The notes below the pieces were generated by a model. That model saw only the letters and a program-made list of their open reading frames with translations, made no database searches and was not told the DNA's origin. The position numbers were made by a program, and so were the translations under genes. This document shows, in pieces, positions 55,819-64,000 of a stretch of 64,000 bases of DNA (positions within the stretch are counted from its first letter, which is position 1; every line of letters begins with the position of its first letter). Source of the DNA: Polynucleobacter sp. MWH-UH2A (GTDB lineage: Bacteria; Pseudomonadota; Gammaproteobacteria; Burkholderiales; Burkholderiaceae); contig NZ_CP061321.1 in NCBI RefSeq assembly GCF_018687195.1, positions 868,001 to 932,000 of the forward strand, given 5' to 3'.

Positions 55819-56178
55819 TTGAATCTCGCTAATTACTTTCCTGTTCTGCTTTTCATCCTCGTAGGAATTGGGGTTGGATTAGTGCCCATGTTCCTTGGAA
55901 AAATTCTGGCTCCTTCGAAGCCTGATGCTGAAAAATTATCGCCATATGAGTGCGGATTTGAAGCTTTCGAAGATGCGCGTATGAAGTTCGACGTGCGCTA
56001 TTACCTCATTGCCATTCTCTTTATTTTGTTTGACCTTGAAACTGCATTCCTCTTTCCTTGGGGTGTTGCATTGCGTGATCTGGGTTGGTTTGGCTACGCC
56101 TCTATGGTGATCTTCCTTTTGGAATTCATTGTGGGATTTGTATATATCTGGAAAAAGGGCGCTCTCGACTGGGAGTGA
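55819..56178 (+). CDS. nuoA: NADH-quinone oxidoreductase subunit A
   Basis: Membrane subunit of complex I, 119 residues, three membrane helices. [41 protein letters not shown] is the family signature. The start is TTG at 55819. First gene of the nuo operon; nuoB follows 5 bases after the stop. Confidence 0.97.
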
Positions 56179-56183
56179 TCGAT

Positions 56184-56666
56184 ATGGCATTAGAAGGCGT
56201 TCTAAAAGAAGGTTTTGTTACTACAACAGCTGATCAACTGATTAACTGGACTCGCAATGGCTCTTTGTGGCCAATGACCTTTGGTCTTGCTTGTTGCGCA
56301 GTTGAAATGATGCATGCAGGCGCTTCCCGTTATGACTTAGATCGTTTTGGCGTGGTTTTCCGCCCGTCACCGCGTCAATCAGACCTGATGATTGTTGCTG
56401 GCACTCTATGCAACAAAATGGCACCTGCTTTGCGTAAGGTTTACGATCAAATGCCTGAACCACGCTGGGTAATCTCCATGGGTTCATGCGCAAATGGCGG
56501 CGGCTACTACCATAACTCCTATTCAGTTGTACGCGGTTGTGACCGCATTGTTCCAGTCGACATTTATGTTCCTGGTTGCCCTCCAACTGCAGAAGCGTTG
56601 ATCTATGGAATTATTCAATTGCAATCCAAGATCGCTCGCACTAGCACTATTGCGCGGAAGGCTTAA
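56184..56666 (+). CDS. nuoB: NADH-quinone oxidoreductase subunit B
   Basis: Peripheral-arm subunit of about 160 residues carrying cluster N2. [11 protein letters not shown] (the paired Cys), GSCA and [11 protein letters not shown] hold the four ligands. The ATG at 56184 is the true start: it lies just after the nuoA stop, while the frame extends back into nuoA. Confidence 0.97.
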
Positions 56667-56669
56667 AGC

Positions 56670-57269
56670 ATGTCAGATCGTTTAGTTCAATTAGCCGCTA
56701 ACCTAGAAAAAGTTTTAGGTCAGCGTATTCAGTCTGTAGAGATTGCTCTTGGCGAAGTGACTGTCACAGTAAAAGCAGATACTTATTTTGAGTCTGCCTT
56801 AATGCTCCGCGATGATCCCTCATTAGCGTTTGAGCAATTGATAGATTTATGCGGCGTTGATTACCAAGACTATCGTGATGGTGCATGGAGCGGTCAACGT
56901 TTTGGCGTTGTCAGTCACTTATTGTCCTTAGAGCATAACTGGCGTTTGCGCGTACGTGTTTTTGCACCAGATGATAGCTATCCATTAGTTGCATCAATTA
57001 CTCCTGTTTGGAACTCTGCAAACTGGTTCGAGCGTGAAGCATTTGACCTCTACGGAATTATTTTTGAAGGCCACGATGACTTACGTCGTATCTTGACTGA
57101 CTATGGCTTTATTGGCCATCCATTTAGAAAAGATTTCCCAATCAGCGGCAATGTAGAAATGCGTTATGACCCTGAGTTAAAGCGCGTTGTTTATCAGCCA
57201 GTAACGATTGAAGCACGCGAAATTACTCCACGCATTGTTCGTGAAGAGCAGTATGGAGGTCAGGCTTAA
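56670..57269 (+). CDS. nuoC: NADH-quinone oxidoreductase subunit C
   Basis: Peripheral-arm subunit of 199 residues. The signature [39 protein letters not shown] is present. Separate from NuoD, not fused as in E. coli. It begins 3 bases after nuoB. Confidence 0.97.
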   Translation: MSDRLVQLAANLEKVLGQRIQSVEIALGEVTVTVKADTYFESALMLRDDPSLAFEQLIDLCGVDYQDYRDGAWSGQRFGVVSHLLSLEHNWRLRVRVFAPDDSYPLVASITPVWNSANWFEREAFDLYGIIFEGHDDLRRILTDYGFIGHPFRKDFPISGNVEMRYDPELKRVVYQPVTIEAREITPRIVREEQYGGQA

Positions 57270-57272
57270 GTC

Positions 57273-58526
57273 ATGGCACAGATTAAGAACTACACCCTCA
57301 ATTTTGGACCTCAGCATCCTGCGGCACACGGCGTATTACGTCTTGTTCTCGAGCTCGATGGCGAGGTCATTCAGCGCGCTGACCCACATATTGGTCTGTT
57401 GCATCGCGCTACTGAAAAATTAGCTGAGACACGCACTTGGATTCAGAACGTTCCATACATGGATCGTTTGGATTATGTATCCATGATGTCCAATGAGCAT
57501 GCGTACGTCATGGCAATTGAAAAATTATTGCAAGTTGATGTTCCACTGCGTGCGCAATATATTCGTGTCATGTATGACGAGCTCACACGCTTGTTGAATC
57601 ATTTGCTTTGGATTGGTTGTCACGGATTAGACGTTGGCGCAATGGCAGTGTTCTTGTATGCATTCCGTGATCGTGAAGATATTTTTGATATGTACGAGGC
57701 AGTATCAGGTGCTCGCATGCATGCTGCTTACTATCGTCCAGGTGGCGTATATCGCGACTTGCCAGATCAAATGGCACAGTACAACAAGTCCAAGATTCGT
57801 AGTGCATCGGCATTAAAACGTTTAAATGAAAATCGTAGCGGTACATTGCTTGATTTCATTGAGCAGTTCTCTAATGGCTTTGATGCAAACGTTGACGAGT
57901 ATTGCAATTTACTTACTGATAACCGCATTTGGAAGCAGCGTCTCGTGAACATTGGCGTTGTTACGCCCGAGCGTGCTTTGCAGTTGGGCTTTACGGGCCC
58001 GATGTTGCGCGGCTCAGGTATTGAATGGGATTTGCGTAAGAAGCAACCTTACGAGGTCTATGACCGTCTTGATTTTGATATTCCAGTTGGGGTGAATGGC
58101 GATTCTTACGATCGTTATTTGGTTCGCATGGAAGAAATGCGTCAGTCGAATCGCATCATCAAGCAGTGCGTAGCTTGGTTAAAGGCTAACCCAGGTTCTG
58201 TGATGAGCGATAACCATAAGGTTTCTCCACCAAAACGCGTGGATATGAAAACCAATATGGAAGAATTGATTCACCATTTCAAACTCTTTACCGAAGGAAT
58301 TCATGTTCCAGACGGTGAGGCGTATTCCGCAGTAGAGCATCCTAAGGGTGAGTTTGGCATTTATTTGATTTCTGATGGTGCCAATAAGCCATACCGCATG
58401 AAGATTCGTGCACCAGGATTTGTGCATTTGTCGGCCATGGACGAGATGTCTCGTGGGCATATGCTAGCTGATGCTGTAACCATTATTGGTACGCAAGATA
58501 TTGTGTTCGGGGAGATTGACCGCTAA
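57273..58526 (+). CDS. nuoD: NADH-quinone oxidoreductase subunit D
   Basis: 49-kDa-type subunit of 417 residues forming the quinone site with Nuo[23 protein letters not shown] near the start, [16 protein letters not shown], and the C-terminal [19 protein letters not shown] and DIVFGEIDR are all conserved. Three bases after nuoC. Confidence 0.98.
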   Translation: MAQIKNYTLNFGPQHPAAHGVLRLVLELDGEVIQRADPHIGLLHRATEKLAETRTWIQNVPYMDRLDYVSMMSNEHAYVMAIEKLLQVDVPLRAQYIRVMYDELTRLLNHLLWIGCHGLDVGAMAVFLYAFRDREDIFDMYEAVSGARMHAAYYRPGGVYRDLPDQMAQYNKSKIRSASALKRLNENRSGTLLDFIEQFSNGFDANVDEYCNLLTDNRIWKQRLVNIGVVTPERALQLGFTGPMLRGSGIEWDLRKKQPYEVYDRLDFDIPVGVNGDSYDRYLVRMEEMRQSNRIIKQCVAWLKANPGSVMSDNHKVSPPKRVDMKTNMEELIHHFKLFTEGIHVPDGEAYSAVEHPKGEFGIYLISDGANKPYRMKIRAPGFVHLSAMDEMSRGHMLADAVTIIGTQDIVFGEIDR

Positions 58527-58549
58527 TAAAGCGCGCCAAGGATTATTTA

Positions 58550-59056
58550 ATGACAACAACTCTTCAACTATCCGATAAAACGCTGGCAGACATTGCCCGC
58601 AATGTCGCGAAATATCCGCCAGAGCAAAAACAGTCCGCGGTGATGGCTTCATTGATTGCTGCTCAAACTGAAGTAGGTTGGGTATCGCCTGAAGTCATTG
58701 CGACGGTTGCTCAAATTTTAGAAATGCCAACGATTGCTGTAGAAGAAGTGGCAACTTTCTACAACATGTACAACACCAAACCGATTGGTAAGTACAAATT
58801 GGTAATCTGCACAAACTTGCCATGCCAGTTAACTCATGGTGAAACAGCTGCCACGTACTTAAAAGAATCTTTAGGCATTGGCTTTAACGAAACAACTCCA
58901 TGCGGTATGTTTACTCTTAAAGAGGGTGAGTGCATGGGTGCTTGCGGTGATTCACCAGTCATGTTGGTGAATGACAAGCGTATGTGCAGCTTTATGAGTA
59001 AAGAAAAGATTGATGCTCTATTAAACGAGCTACGTGCAGAAGGGAAAGCGGCATGA
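58550..59056 (+). CDS. nuoE: NADH-quinone oxidoreductase subunit E
   Basis: 24-kDa-type subunit of 168 residues with a thioredoxin-like fold. Four cysteines bind [2Fe-2S] N1a: CTNLPC and, after about 35 residues, [14 protein letters not shown] is typical. The stop overlaps the nuoF start by 4 bases. Confidence 0.97.
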   Translation: MTTTLQLSDKTLADIARNVAKYPPEQKQSAVMASLIAAQTEVGWVSPEVIATVAQILEMPTIAVEEVATFYNMYNTKPIGKYKLVICTNLPCQLTHGETAATYLKESLGIGFNETTPCGMFTLKEGECMGACGDSPVMLVNDKRMCSFMSKEKIDALLNELRAEGKAA

Positions 59057-60351
59057 CCAGTTTGCACGATCGTCACATTAAGCCTTTGATCCTTGCTGGA
59101 TTGAATGGCAATAACTGGCGCTTAAAAGATTACGAAAGTCGCGGTGGCTATCAACAATTGCGTCGTTTAATCAATGACAAAGTTGCTCCTGATGCCATCA
59201 TCGCTGAGTTGAAGGCTTCTTCCTTGCGTGGACGTGGAGGCGCAGGCTTCCCAACAGGGTTGAAGTGGAGTTTTATGCCTCGTCAGTTCCCAGGCCAAAA
59301 GTATTTGGTTTGTAATAGTGACGAAGGCGAGCCAGGTACATTCAAAGATCGCGACATCATGCGTTATAACCCGCATGCCCTTATCGAAGGCATGATTATT
59401 GGTGCATACACCATGGGTATTAGCGCTGGCTATAACTACATCCATGGCGAAATCTGGGAAGTGTATTCACGCTTCGAGGAGGCTTTGGAAGAAGCTCGTG
59501 CTGCAGGATATTTGGGCGACAAAATTTTAGGCAGTGATTTCTCATTCCAATTGCACGCTGCTCCAGGTTGGGGCGCCTACATTTGTGGCGAAGAAACTGC
59601 ATTACTTGAATCCTTGGAAGGTAAAAAAGGTCAACCACGCTTTAAGCCACCATTTCCTGCAAGCTTTGGTTTGTATGGCAAACCAACGACGATTAACAAT
59701 ACAGAAACATTTGCAGCCGTGCCATTTATCTTGGCGATTGGTGGCCAAGCCTACTTGGATCTTGGCAAGCCAAATAATGGCGGCACAAAGATTTTCTCGG
59801 TATCTGGTGACGTAGCGCATCCAGGTAATTACGAGATTCCATTAGGCACACCTTTTGCCGAGCTCTTAAAGTTGGCTGGTGGTATGCGAGATGGCAAGGC
59901 AATTAAAGCGGTTATTCCAGGTGGTTCATCTGCTCCGGTAATTCCTGGGGCTCAAATGATGGATTTGACGATGGATTACGACAGCATTGCTAAGGCGGGA
60001 TCCATGTTGGGTTCAGGCGCAGTGATTGTAATGAATGAAACACGTTGCATGGTTCGTGCATTGGAGCGTTTGTCTTACTTCTATCATGAGGAATCTTGTG
60101 GTCAGTGCACACCATGCCGCGAAGGTACAGGTTGGTTGTGGCGCATTGTTCATCGCATTGAACATGGCCAAGGACGCCCAGAGGATTTAGATTTGCTCAA
60201 TGATGTTGCTGCCAATATTCAGGGCCGCACGATTTGTGCATTGGGCGATGCTGCCGCCATGCCAGTGCGTGGCATGTTGAAGCATTATATGGATGAATTT
60301 GCGTATCACGTAGAACACAAGCGCTGCTTAGATTCTGCGAAACCTTTATAA
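59053..60351 (+). CDS. nuoF: NADH-quinone oxidoreductase subunit F
   Basis: NADH-oxidising subunit of 432 residues with FMN and [4Fe-4S] N3. NADH site [20 protein letters not shown]-site [11 protein letters not shown] and [12 protein letters not shown], and cluster ligands [12 protein letters not shown] plus the later [13 protein letters not shown] are intact. Confidence 0.98.
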   Translation: MTSLHDRHIKPLILAGLNGNNWRLKDYESRGGYQQLRRLINDKVAPDAIIAELKASSLRGRGGAGFPTGLKWSFMPRQFPGQKYLVCNSDEGEPGTFKDRDIMRYNPHALIEGMIIGAYTMGISAGYNYIHGEIWEVYSRFEEALEEARAAGYLGDKILGSDFSFQLHAAPGWGAYICGEETALLESLEGKKGQPRFKPPFPASFGLYGKPTTINNTETFAAVPFILAIGGQAYLDLGKPNNGGTKIFSVSGDVAHPGNYEIPLGTPFAELLKLAGGMRDGKAIKAVIPGGSSAPVIPGAQMMDLTMDYDSIAKAGSMLGSGAVIVMNETRCMVRALERLSYFYHEESCGQCTPCREGTGWLWRIVHRIEHGQGRPEDLDLLNDVAANIQGRTICALGDAAAMPVRGMLKHYMDEFAYHVEHKRCLDSAKPL

Positions 60352-60382
60352 GTTATTGAGTACGGGACACCTAAAAGTGAGC

Positions 60383-62695
60383 ATGGTTGAAATCGAATTA
60401 GATGGTAAGACGGTAGAAGTTCCGCAAGGTTCGATGGTGATGCACGCCGCGAGCAAGTTGGGAACATACGTGCCGCATTTCTGCTATCACAAGAAGTTAT
60501 CAATTGCCGCTAACTGCCGTATGTGTTTAGTGGAAGTTGAAAAAGCACCAAAACCACTGCCTGCTTGTGCAACACCAGTGACTCAAGGCATGAAGGTATT
60601 CACGCACTCTGCCAAAGCAGTTGAAGCACAGCGCTCAGTGATGGAATTCTTGCTGATCAATCATCCATTGGATTGCCCAATTTGCGACCAGGGTGGTGAG
60701 TGTCAATTACAGGATTTAGCAGTAGGTTACGGTAAATCCACCTCACGCTATGAAGAAGAAAAGCGTGTGGTCTTTCATAAGAATGTAGGTCCATTGATCT
60801 CCATGCAGGAGATGAGCCGTTGTATTCACTGTACACGTTGTGTTCGTTTTGGTCAGGAAGTTGCTGGTGTTATGGAGCTTGGCATGATCAATCGTGGTGA
60901 GCATTCAGAGATCACAACTTTTGTTGGTCAAACCGTGGATTCAGAGCTTTCTGGAAACATGATTGATTTGTGTCCAGTTGGTGCGTTAACAAGCAAGCCG
61001 TTCCGTTATGAAGCTCGTACTTGGGAGTTGGGACGCAAGCGTTCAGTAAGTCCGCATGATAGTCTTGGCGCTAACACAACAGTTCAAACAAAAAATAACA
61101 AAGTGATGCGCGTGGTTGCTCTAGAAAATGAAGCAATCAATGAATGCTGGATTAGTGATCGCGATCGCTTTGCATATGAAGGCCTCAATAGCGCTGATCG
61201 AGTGACAACGCCAATGGTCAAGCAGGGCGGTCAGTGGCTTGAAACGGATTGGCAGTCTGCATTAGATTATGTAGCCCACTCATTGAAGACTATTTCCTCG
61301 GAAAGCGGTGCTGAATCGATTGGTGCATTAGCTCATCCTATTTCAAGCACAGAAGAGTTGCATCTCTTACAAAAGATAGTTCGCGGTTTAGTCTCCAATC
61401 AAGTTGAAACCCGTTTATGCCAAACCAATGTTGCTGGTGCAGCATCAGCGCCTTGGTTGGGTATGCCTGTGGCCAAGTTAAGTGAACTAGATCGTGCGCT
61501 CATTATTGGAAGCTTCTTGCGCAAAGACCAGCCCGTTATTGCTGCTCGTTTACGCACAGCTGCTAAGCGCGGTCTTCAAGTTTCACGTATTGATGCTGGC
61601 GGTGATGATTGGTTAATTCCTGCTACTAATATTGCTACCGCTCCAAGCGCTTGGTTAAACGCATTGGCAGAGGTGGCGCAAGCTGTTGCAAAAGCGAAGT
61701 CTGCCTCCGTTCCAGCTGGCACTCCTACTGTAATAATTTCAGCGGCAGCACAAAAAATGGCTGATAGCTTATTGTCAGGCACTAGTACTGCTGTGCTCAT
61801 TGGCTCTGCTGCCATTGCTCATCCACATGCATCTGATCTCCATGTGCTGGCGCAATTTATTGCTGCACAAACTGGTGCTACTCTAGGTTTCTTGCCTGTA
61901 GGTGGTAATGCTGTTGGCGCTTCTTTAGTCAATGCGAATGGTGCTGGTGTGGGGTCTGTATTGTCAGGCGACCGCCGTGCAGTGCTACTGATGAATATTG
62001 AGCCAAATTCTGATTTGCCAAATCCAGAGCAGGCTCGCGCTGCTTTGTCTAAAGCAAATACAGTGATTGCATTAACTCCGTTTAAGTCTGAGGGCTTAAT
62101 GGAGGTTGCTGATGTCATTTTGCCAATCACACCATTTACTGAGACAGTTTCCACATTTGTAAATGTCGAAGGTAGAGCGCAAACTATTCAGCCTTCTGTA
62201 AAACCATTGGGTGATTCACGTCCAGCATGGAAAGTATTGCGAGTGCTTGGCGGTTTATTGGGTCTCGAAGGATTCCTTTATAACTTGCCAGAAGAAGTGA
62301 CGGGTGAGGCATTAGGCGATAACTATTGCACACGCTTGAGCAACCAAAGTTCTAGTAATTCAATTTCTGCAGGCGTACAACAATCCTCTGGGTTGGAGCG
62401 TTTGGCTGATATCAATATTTACGCTGGCGATCTCATTGTTCGTCGCGCATCAGCTTTGCAACTCACTAGGGATGCAAAACGCGGCAATCAAGTTGGTTTA
62501 GGTCAAAAGCTATTTACAGACCTTGGTCTTAAAGAGGGTGATGCAGTGCGTGTCGCGCAGGGAAGTCATTCTGTGGATATGCCGGCAACACTAGAGGTGA
62601 ATTTAGCGGCAAATACCGTTCGAGTTTCAGCGGGAACGGCTGCAAGTGCAAAATTGGGATCCATGTTTGGTCCTATCACTGTGACTAAGGCATAA
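60383..62695 (+). CDS. nuoG: NADH-quinone oxidoreductase subunit G
   Basis: 75-kDa-type subunit of about 770 residues. N-terminal [2Fe-2S] domain [19 protein letters not shown]...CATP, then [18 protein letters not shown] (N5 with His ligand), [11 protein letters not shown] and [11 protein letters not shown] (N4). The C-terminal part is a molybdopterin-oxidoreductase-like fold without cofactor. The ATG at 60383 is preferred; the frame starts at TTG 60356 right after nuoF. Confidence 0.97.
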   Translation: MVEIELDGKTVEVPQGSMVMHAASKLGTYVPHFCYHKKLSIAANCRMCLVEVEKAPKPLPACATPVTQGMKVFTHSAKAVEAQRSVMEFLLINHPLDCPICDQGGECQLQDLAVGYGKSTSRYEEEKRVVFHKNVGPLISMQEMSRCIHCTRCVRFGQEVAGVMELGMINRGEHSEITTFVGQTVDSELSGNMIDLCPVGALTSKPFRYEARTWELGRKRSVSPHDSLGANTTVQTKNNKVMRVVALENEAINECWISDRDRFAYEGLNSADRVTTPMVKQGGQWLETDWQSALDYVAHSLKTISSESGAESIGALAHPISSTEELHLLQKIVRGLVSNQVETRLCQTNVAGAASAPWLGMPVAKLSELDRALIIGSFLRKDQPVIAARLRTAAKRGLQVSRIDAGGDDWLIPATNIATAPSAWLNALAEVAQAVAKAKSASVPAGTPTVIISAAAQKMADSLLSGTSTAVLIGSAAIAHPHASDLHVLAQFIAAQTGATLGFLPVGGNAVGASLVNANGAGVGSVLSGDRRAVLLMNIEPNSDLPNPEQARAALSKANTVIALTPFKSEGLMEVADVILPITPFTETVSTFVNVEGRAQTIQPSVKPLGDSRPAWKVLRVLGGLLGLEGFLYNLPEEVTGEALGDNYCTRLSNQSSSNSISAGVQQSSGLERLADINIYAGDLIVRRASALQLTRDAKRGNQVGLGQKLFTDLGLKEGDAVRVAQGSHSVDMPATLEVNLAANTVRVSAGTAASAKLGSMFGPITVTKA

Positions 62696-62703
62696 GGAAC
62701 GAG

Positions 62704-63777
62704 ATGGAAAATTTCTTAAACCTCGTTACTACTCAAGGCGAAGCAATTTTTGGGTCTTTATGGCCATTGGTTTGGGCTTTGGTTCGAATTGTGATTATTG
62801 TTTTGCCAATGTTCGGATGCGTTGCTTATTTAACTTTGTGGGAACGCAAATTAATTGGCTGGATGCATATTCGTCTTGGGCCAAATCGAGTTGGTCCTCT
62901 AGGTTTATTACAACCAATCGCTGACGCATTAAAGCTGTTGATGAAGGAGATTATTTCTCCTGCGCAGGCCAGTATGGTTTTATATTTCATTGCACCGGTA
63001 ATGGTGATTGCTCCAGCATTTGCTGCTTGGGCAGTGATTCCATTCCAGGCGAAGATGATGTTGGCCGATGTCAATGCAGGTCTCCTATACATCATGGCTA
63101 TTTCATCAATTGGTGTTTATGGCGTCATCTTGGCTGGTTGGTCATCCAACTCTAAGTACCCATTTCTCGGTGCAATGCGTGCATCAGCGCAAATGATTTC
63201 TTATGAAATTGCGATGGGCTTTGCATTGGTTACTGTATTGCTGACATCCGGCTCTTTAAATTTGAGCGCGATTGTGGAGTCTCAAGAGCAAGGCTACTTT
63301 GCTCAAATGGGTCTTAACTTCTTGTCGTGGAATTGGTTGCCATTGTTGCCGATGTTCTTGATCTACTTTATTTCTGGCGTAGCTGAAACAAACCGTCATC
63401 CATTTGACGTGGTTGAGGGAGAGTCAGAGATTGTTGCAGGCCATATGGTTGAATACTCTGGCATGTCATTTGCCATGTTCTTCTTGGCTGAATATGCCAA
63501 CATGATTTTGATTGCTGCGGTTGCCTCAATCATGTTCTTGGGTGGATGGCTGCCGATTGTTGATTTGCCCATATTGCGTGACATTCCAGGATTCTTCTGG
63601 TTATTTGGCAAAACGTTCTTCTTGTTATCTTGCGTTATTTGGTTGCGCGCGACATTACCACGTTATCGCTATGATCAAATTATGCGTTTGGGCTGGAAGA
63701 TCTTCATTCCGATCTCAGTATTCTGGGTGGTGGTTATCGGCGCATGGGTGGTATCCCCATGGAATATTTGGAAATAA
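62704..63777 (+). CDS. nuoH: NADH-quinone oxidoreductase subunit H
   Basis: Membrane subunit of 357 residues, about eight to nine helices, connecting the quinone site to the membrane arm. [24 protein letters not shown], and [27 protein letters not shown] with the conserved acidic residues. Eight bases after nuoG. Confidence 0.98.
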   Translation: MENFLNLVTTQGEAIFGSLWPLVWALVRIVIIVLPMFGCVAYLTLWERKLIGWMHIRLGPNRVGPLGLLQPIADALKLLMKEIISPAQASMVLYFIAPVMVIAPAFAAWAVIPFQAKMMLADVNAGLLYIMAISSIGVYGVILAGWSSNSKYPFLGAMRASAQMISYEIAMGFALVTVLLTSGSLNLSAIVESQEQGYFAQMGLNFLSWNWLPLLPMFLIYFISGVAETNRHPFDVVEGESEIVAGHMVEYSGMSFAMFFLAEYANMILIAAVASIMFLGGWLPIVDLPILRDIPGFFWLFGKTFFLLSCVIWLRATLPRYRYDQIMRLGWKIFIPISVFWVVVIGAWVVSPWNIWK

Positions 63778-63788
63778 GTTGATCAATC

Positions 63789-64000
63789 ATGTTTAAGAAA
63801 ATTTCCCAATTCCTCGATAGCTTGATGTTGAAAGACATCTTGACTGGTATGTCGATTACCGGTCGTTATCTCTTTAAACCCAAAATCACGGTCCAATACC
63901 CTGATGAAAAGACGCCATTGTCTAATCGCTTTCGCGGTTTACATGCATTGCGTCGTTATGAAAACGGTGAAGAGCGTTGCATTGGTTGCAAGCTCTGTGA
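63789..64000 (+). CDS. nuoI: NADH-quinone oxidoreductase subunit I (5' part only)
   Basis: The first 70 or so codons of the 8Fe ferredoxin-like subunit; the window ends inside the gene. [36 protein letters not shown] contains the start of the first [4Fe-4S] motif (CIGCKLC). ATG at 63789, 11 bases after nuoH. Confidence 0.96.
   Translation, partial: MFKKISQFLDSLMLKDILTGMSITGRYLFKPKITVQYPDEKTPLSNRFRGLHALRRYENGEERCIGCKLC

Overview
The window is chromosomal DNA from a betaproteobacterium of the order Burkholderiales. The moderate base composition, the gene set and the local order (rph-rdgB-hemW divergent from yicC-gmk-rpoZ-spoT; ilvBNC-psd-pssA-leuA; rpsO-pnp; tpiA-secG-tRNA-Leu-nuo) fit Polynucleobacter or a close relative best. 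That placement is inference from gene content, not a computed phylogeny. No insertion sequence, phage gene, integrase or CRISPR array is visible.

Region 1 (about 1-13.0 kb) is accessory. A methyl-accepting chemotaxis protein and a protein with three CheW-like segments lie on the minus strand. CheB and CheR lie on the plus strand. Between the two pairs sits a two-partner secretion pair: a TpsB outer-membrane transporter and a TpsA exoprotein whose passenger is a Gly/Gln/Asn/Ala repeat of about 305 residues. A secreted adenosine-deaminase-like enzyme, a secreted alpha/beta hydrolase and a decayed Sel1-repeat gene follow.

Region 2 (13.0-25.3 kb) holds an outer-membrane barrel protein, an orphan sensor histidine kinase, a periplasmic alkyl-sulfatase-like enzyme and a Phenol_MetA_deg-type barrel. 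Next comes a compact AT-rich cassette: TrpE-like and TrpG-like chorismate-utilising subunits, an iron-sulfur-flavoprotein-like FMN reductase and a convergent TrpR-type repressor, with three inverted repeats in its control regions. A CaiB-type CoA-transferase, a Bug/TctC binding protein and an enoyl-CoA hydratase follow.

Region 3 (25.3-43 kb) is mostly housekeeping: hemW-rdgB-rph, then yicC-gmk-rpoZ-spoT, greB and tRNA-Arg. After these come a four-gene Mla/MCE-type lipid transporter with a STAS-permease fusion, a second Bug protein, an SDR lacking the usual YxxxK residues, a large FtsX-like permease, and an ECF sigma factor operon with a putative membrane anti-sigma protein.

Region 4 (43-64 kb) is core metabolism. 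Branched-chain amino acid genes ilvBNC are followed by psd-pssA and leuA, which is preceded by a Leu-rich leader peptide and a terminator, a classic attenuator layout. Then come a SYLF lipid-binding protein, rpsO and pnp with a long hairpin in the pnp leader, a quinone oxidoreductase, tpiA, secG, tRNA-Leu(GAG) and the complex I operon nuoA to nuoI, which is cut by the window end.

No gene-free stretch exceeds about 300 bases. The longer gaps hold the control elements listed: 3397-3577 (divergent promoter region, nothing definite), 42939-43129 (ilvB leader), 48057-48285 (leu attenuator) and 50947-51215 (rpsO terminator and pnp leader hairpin).
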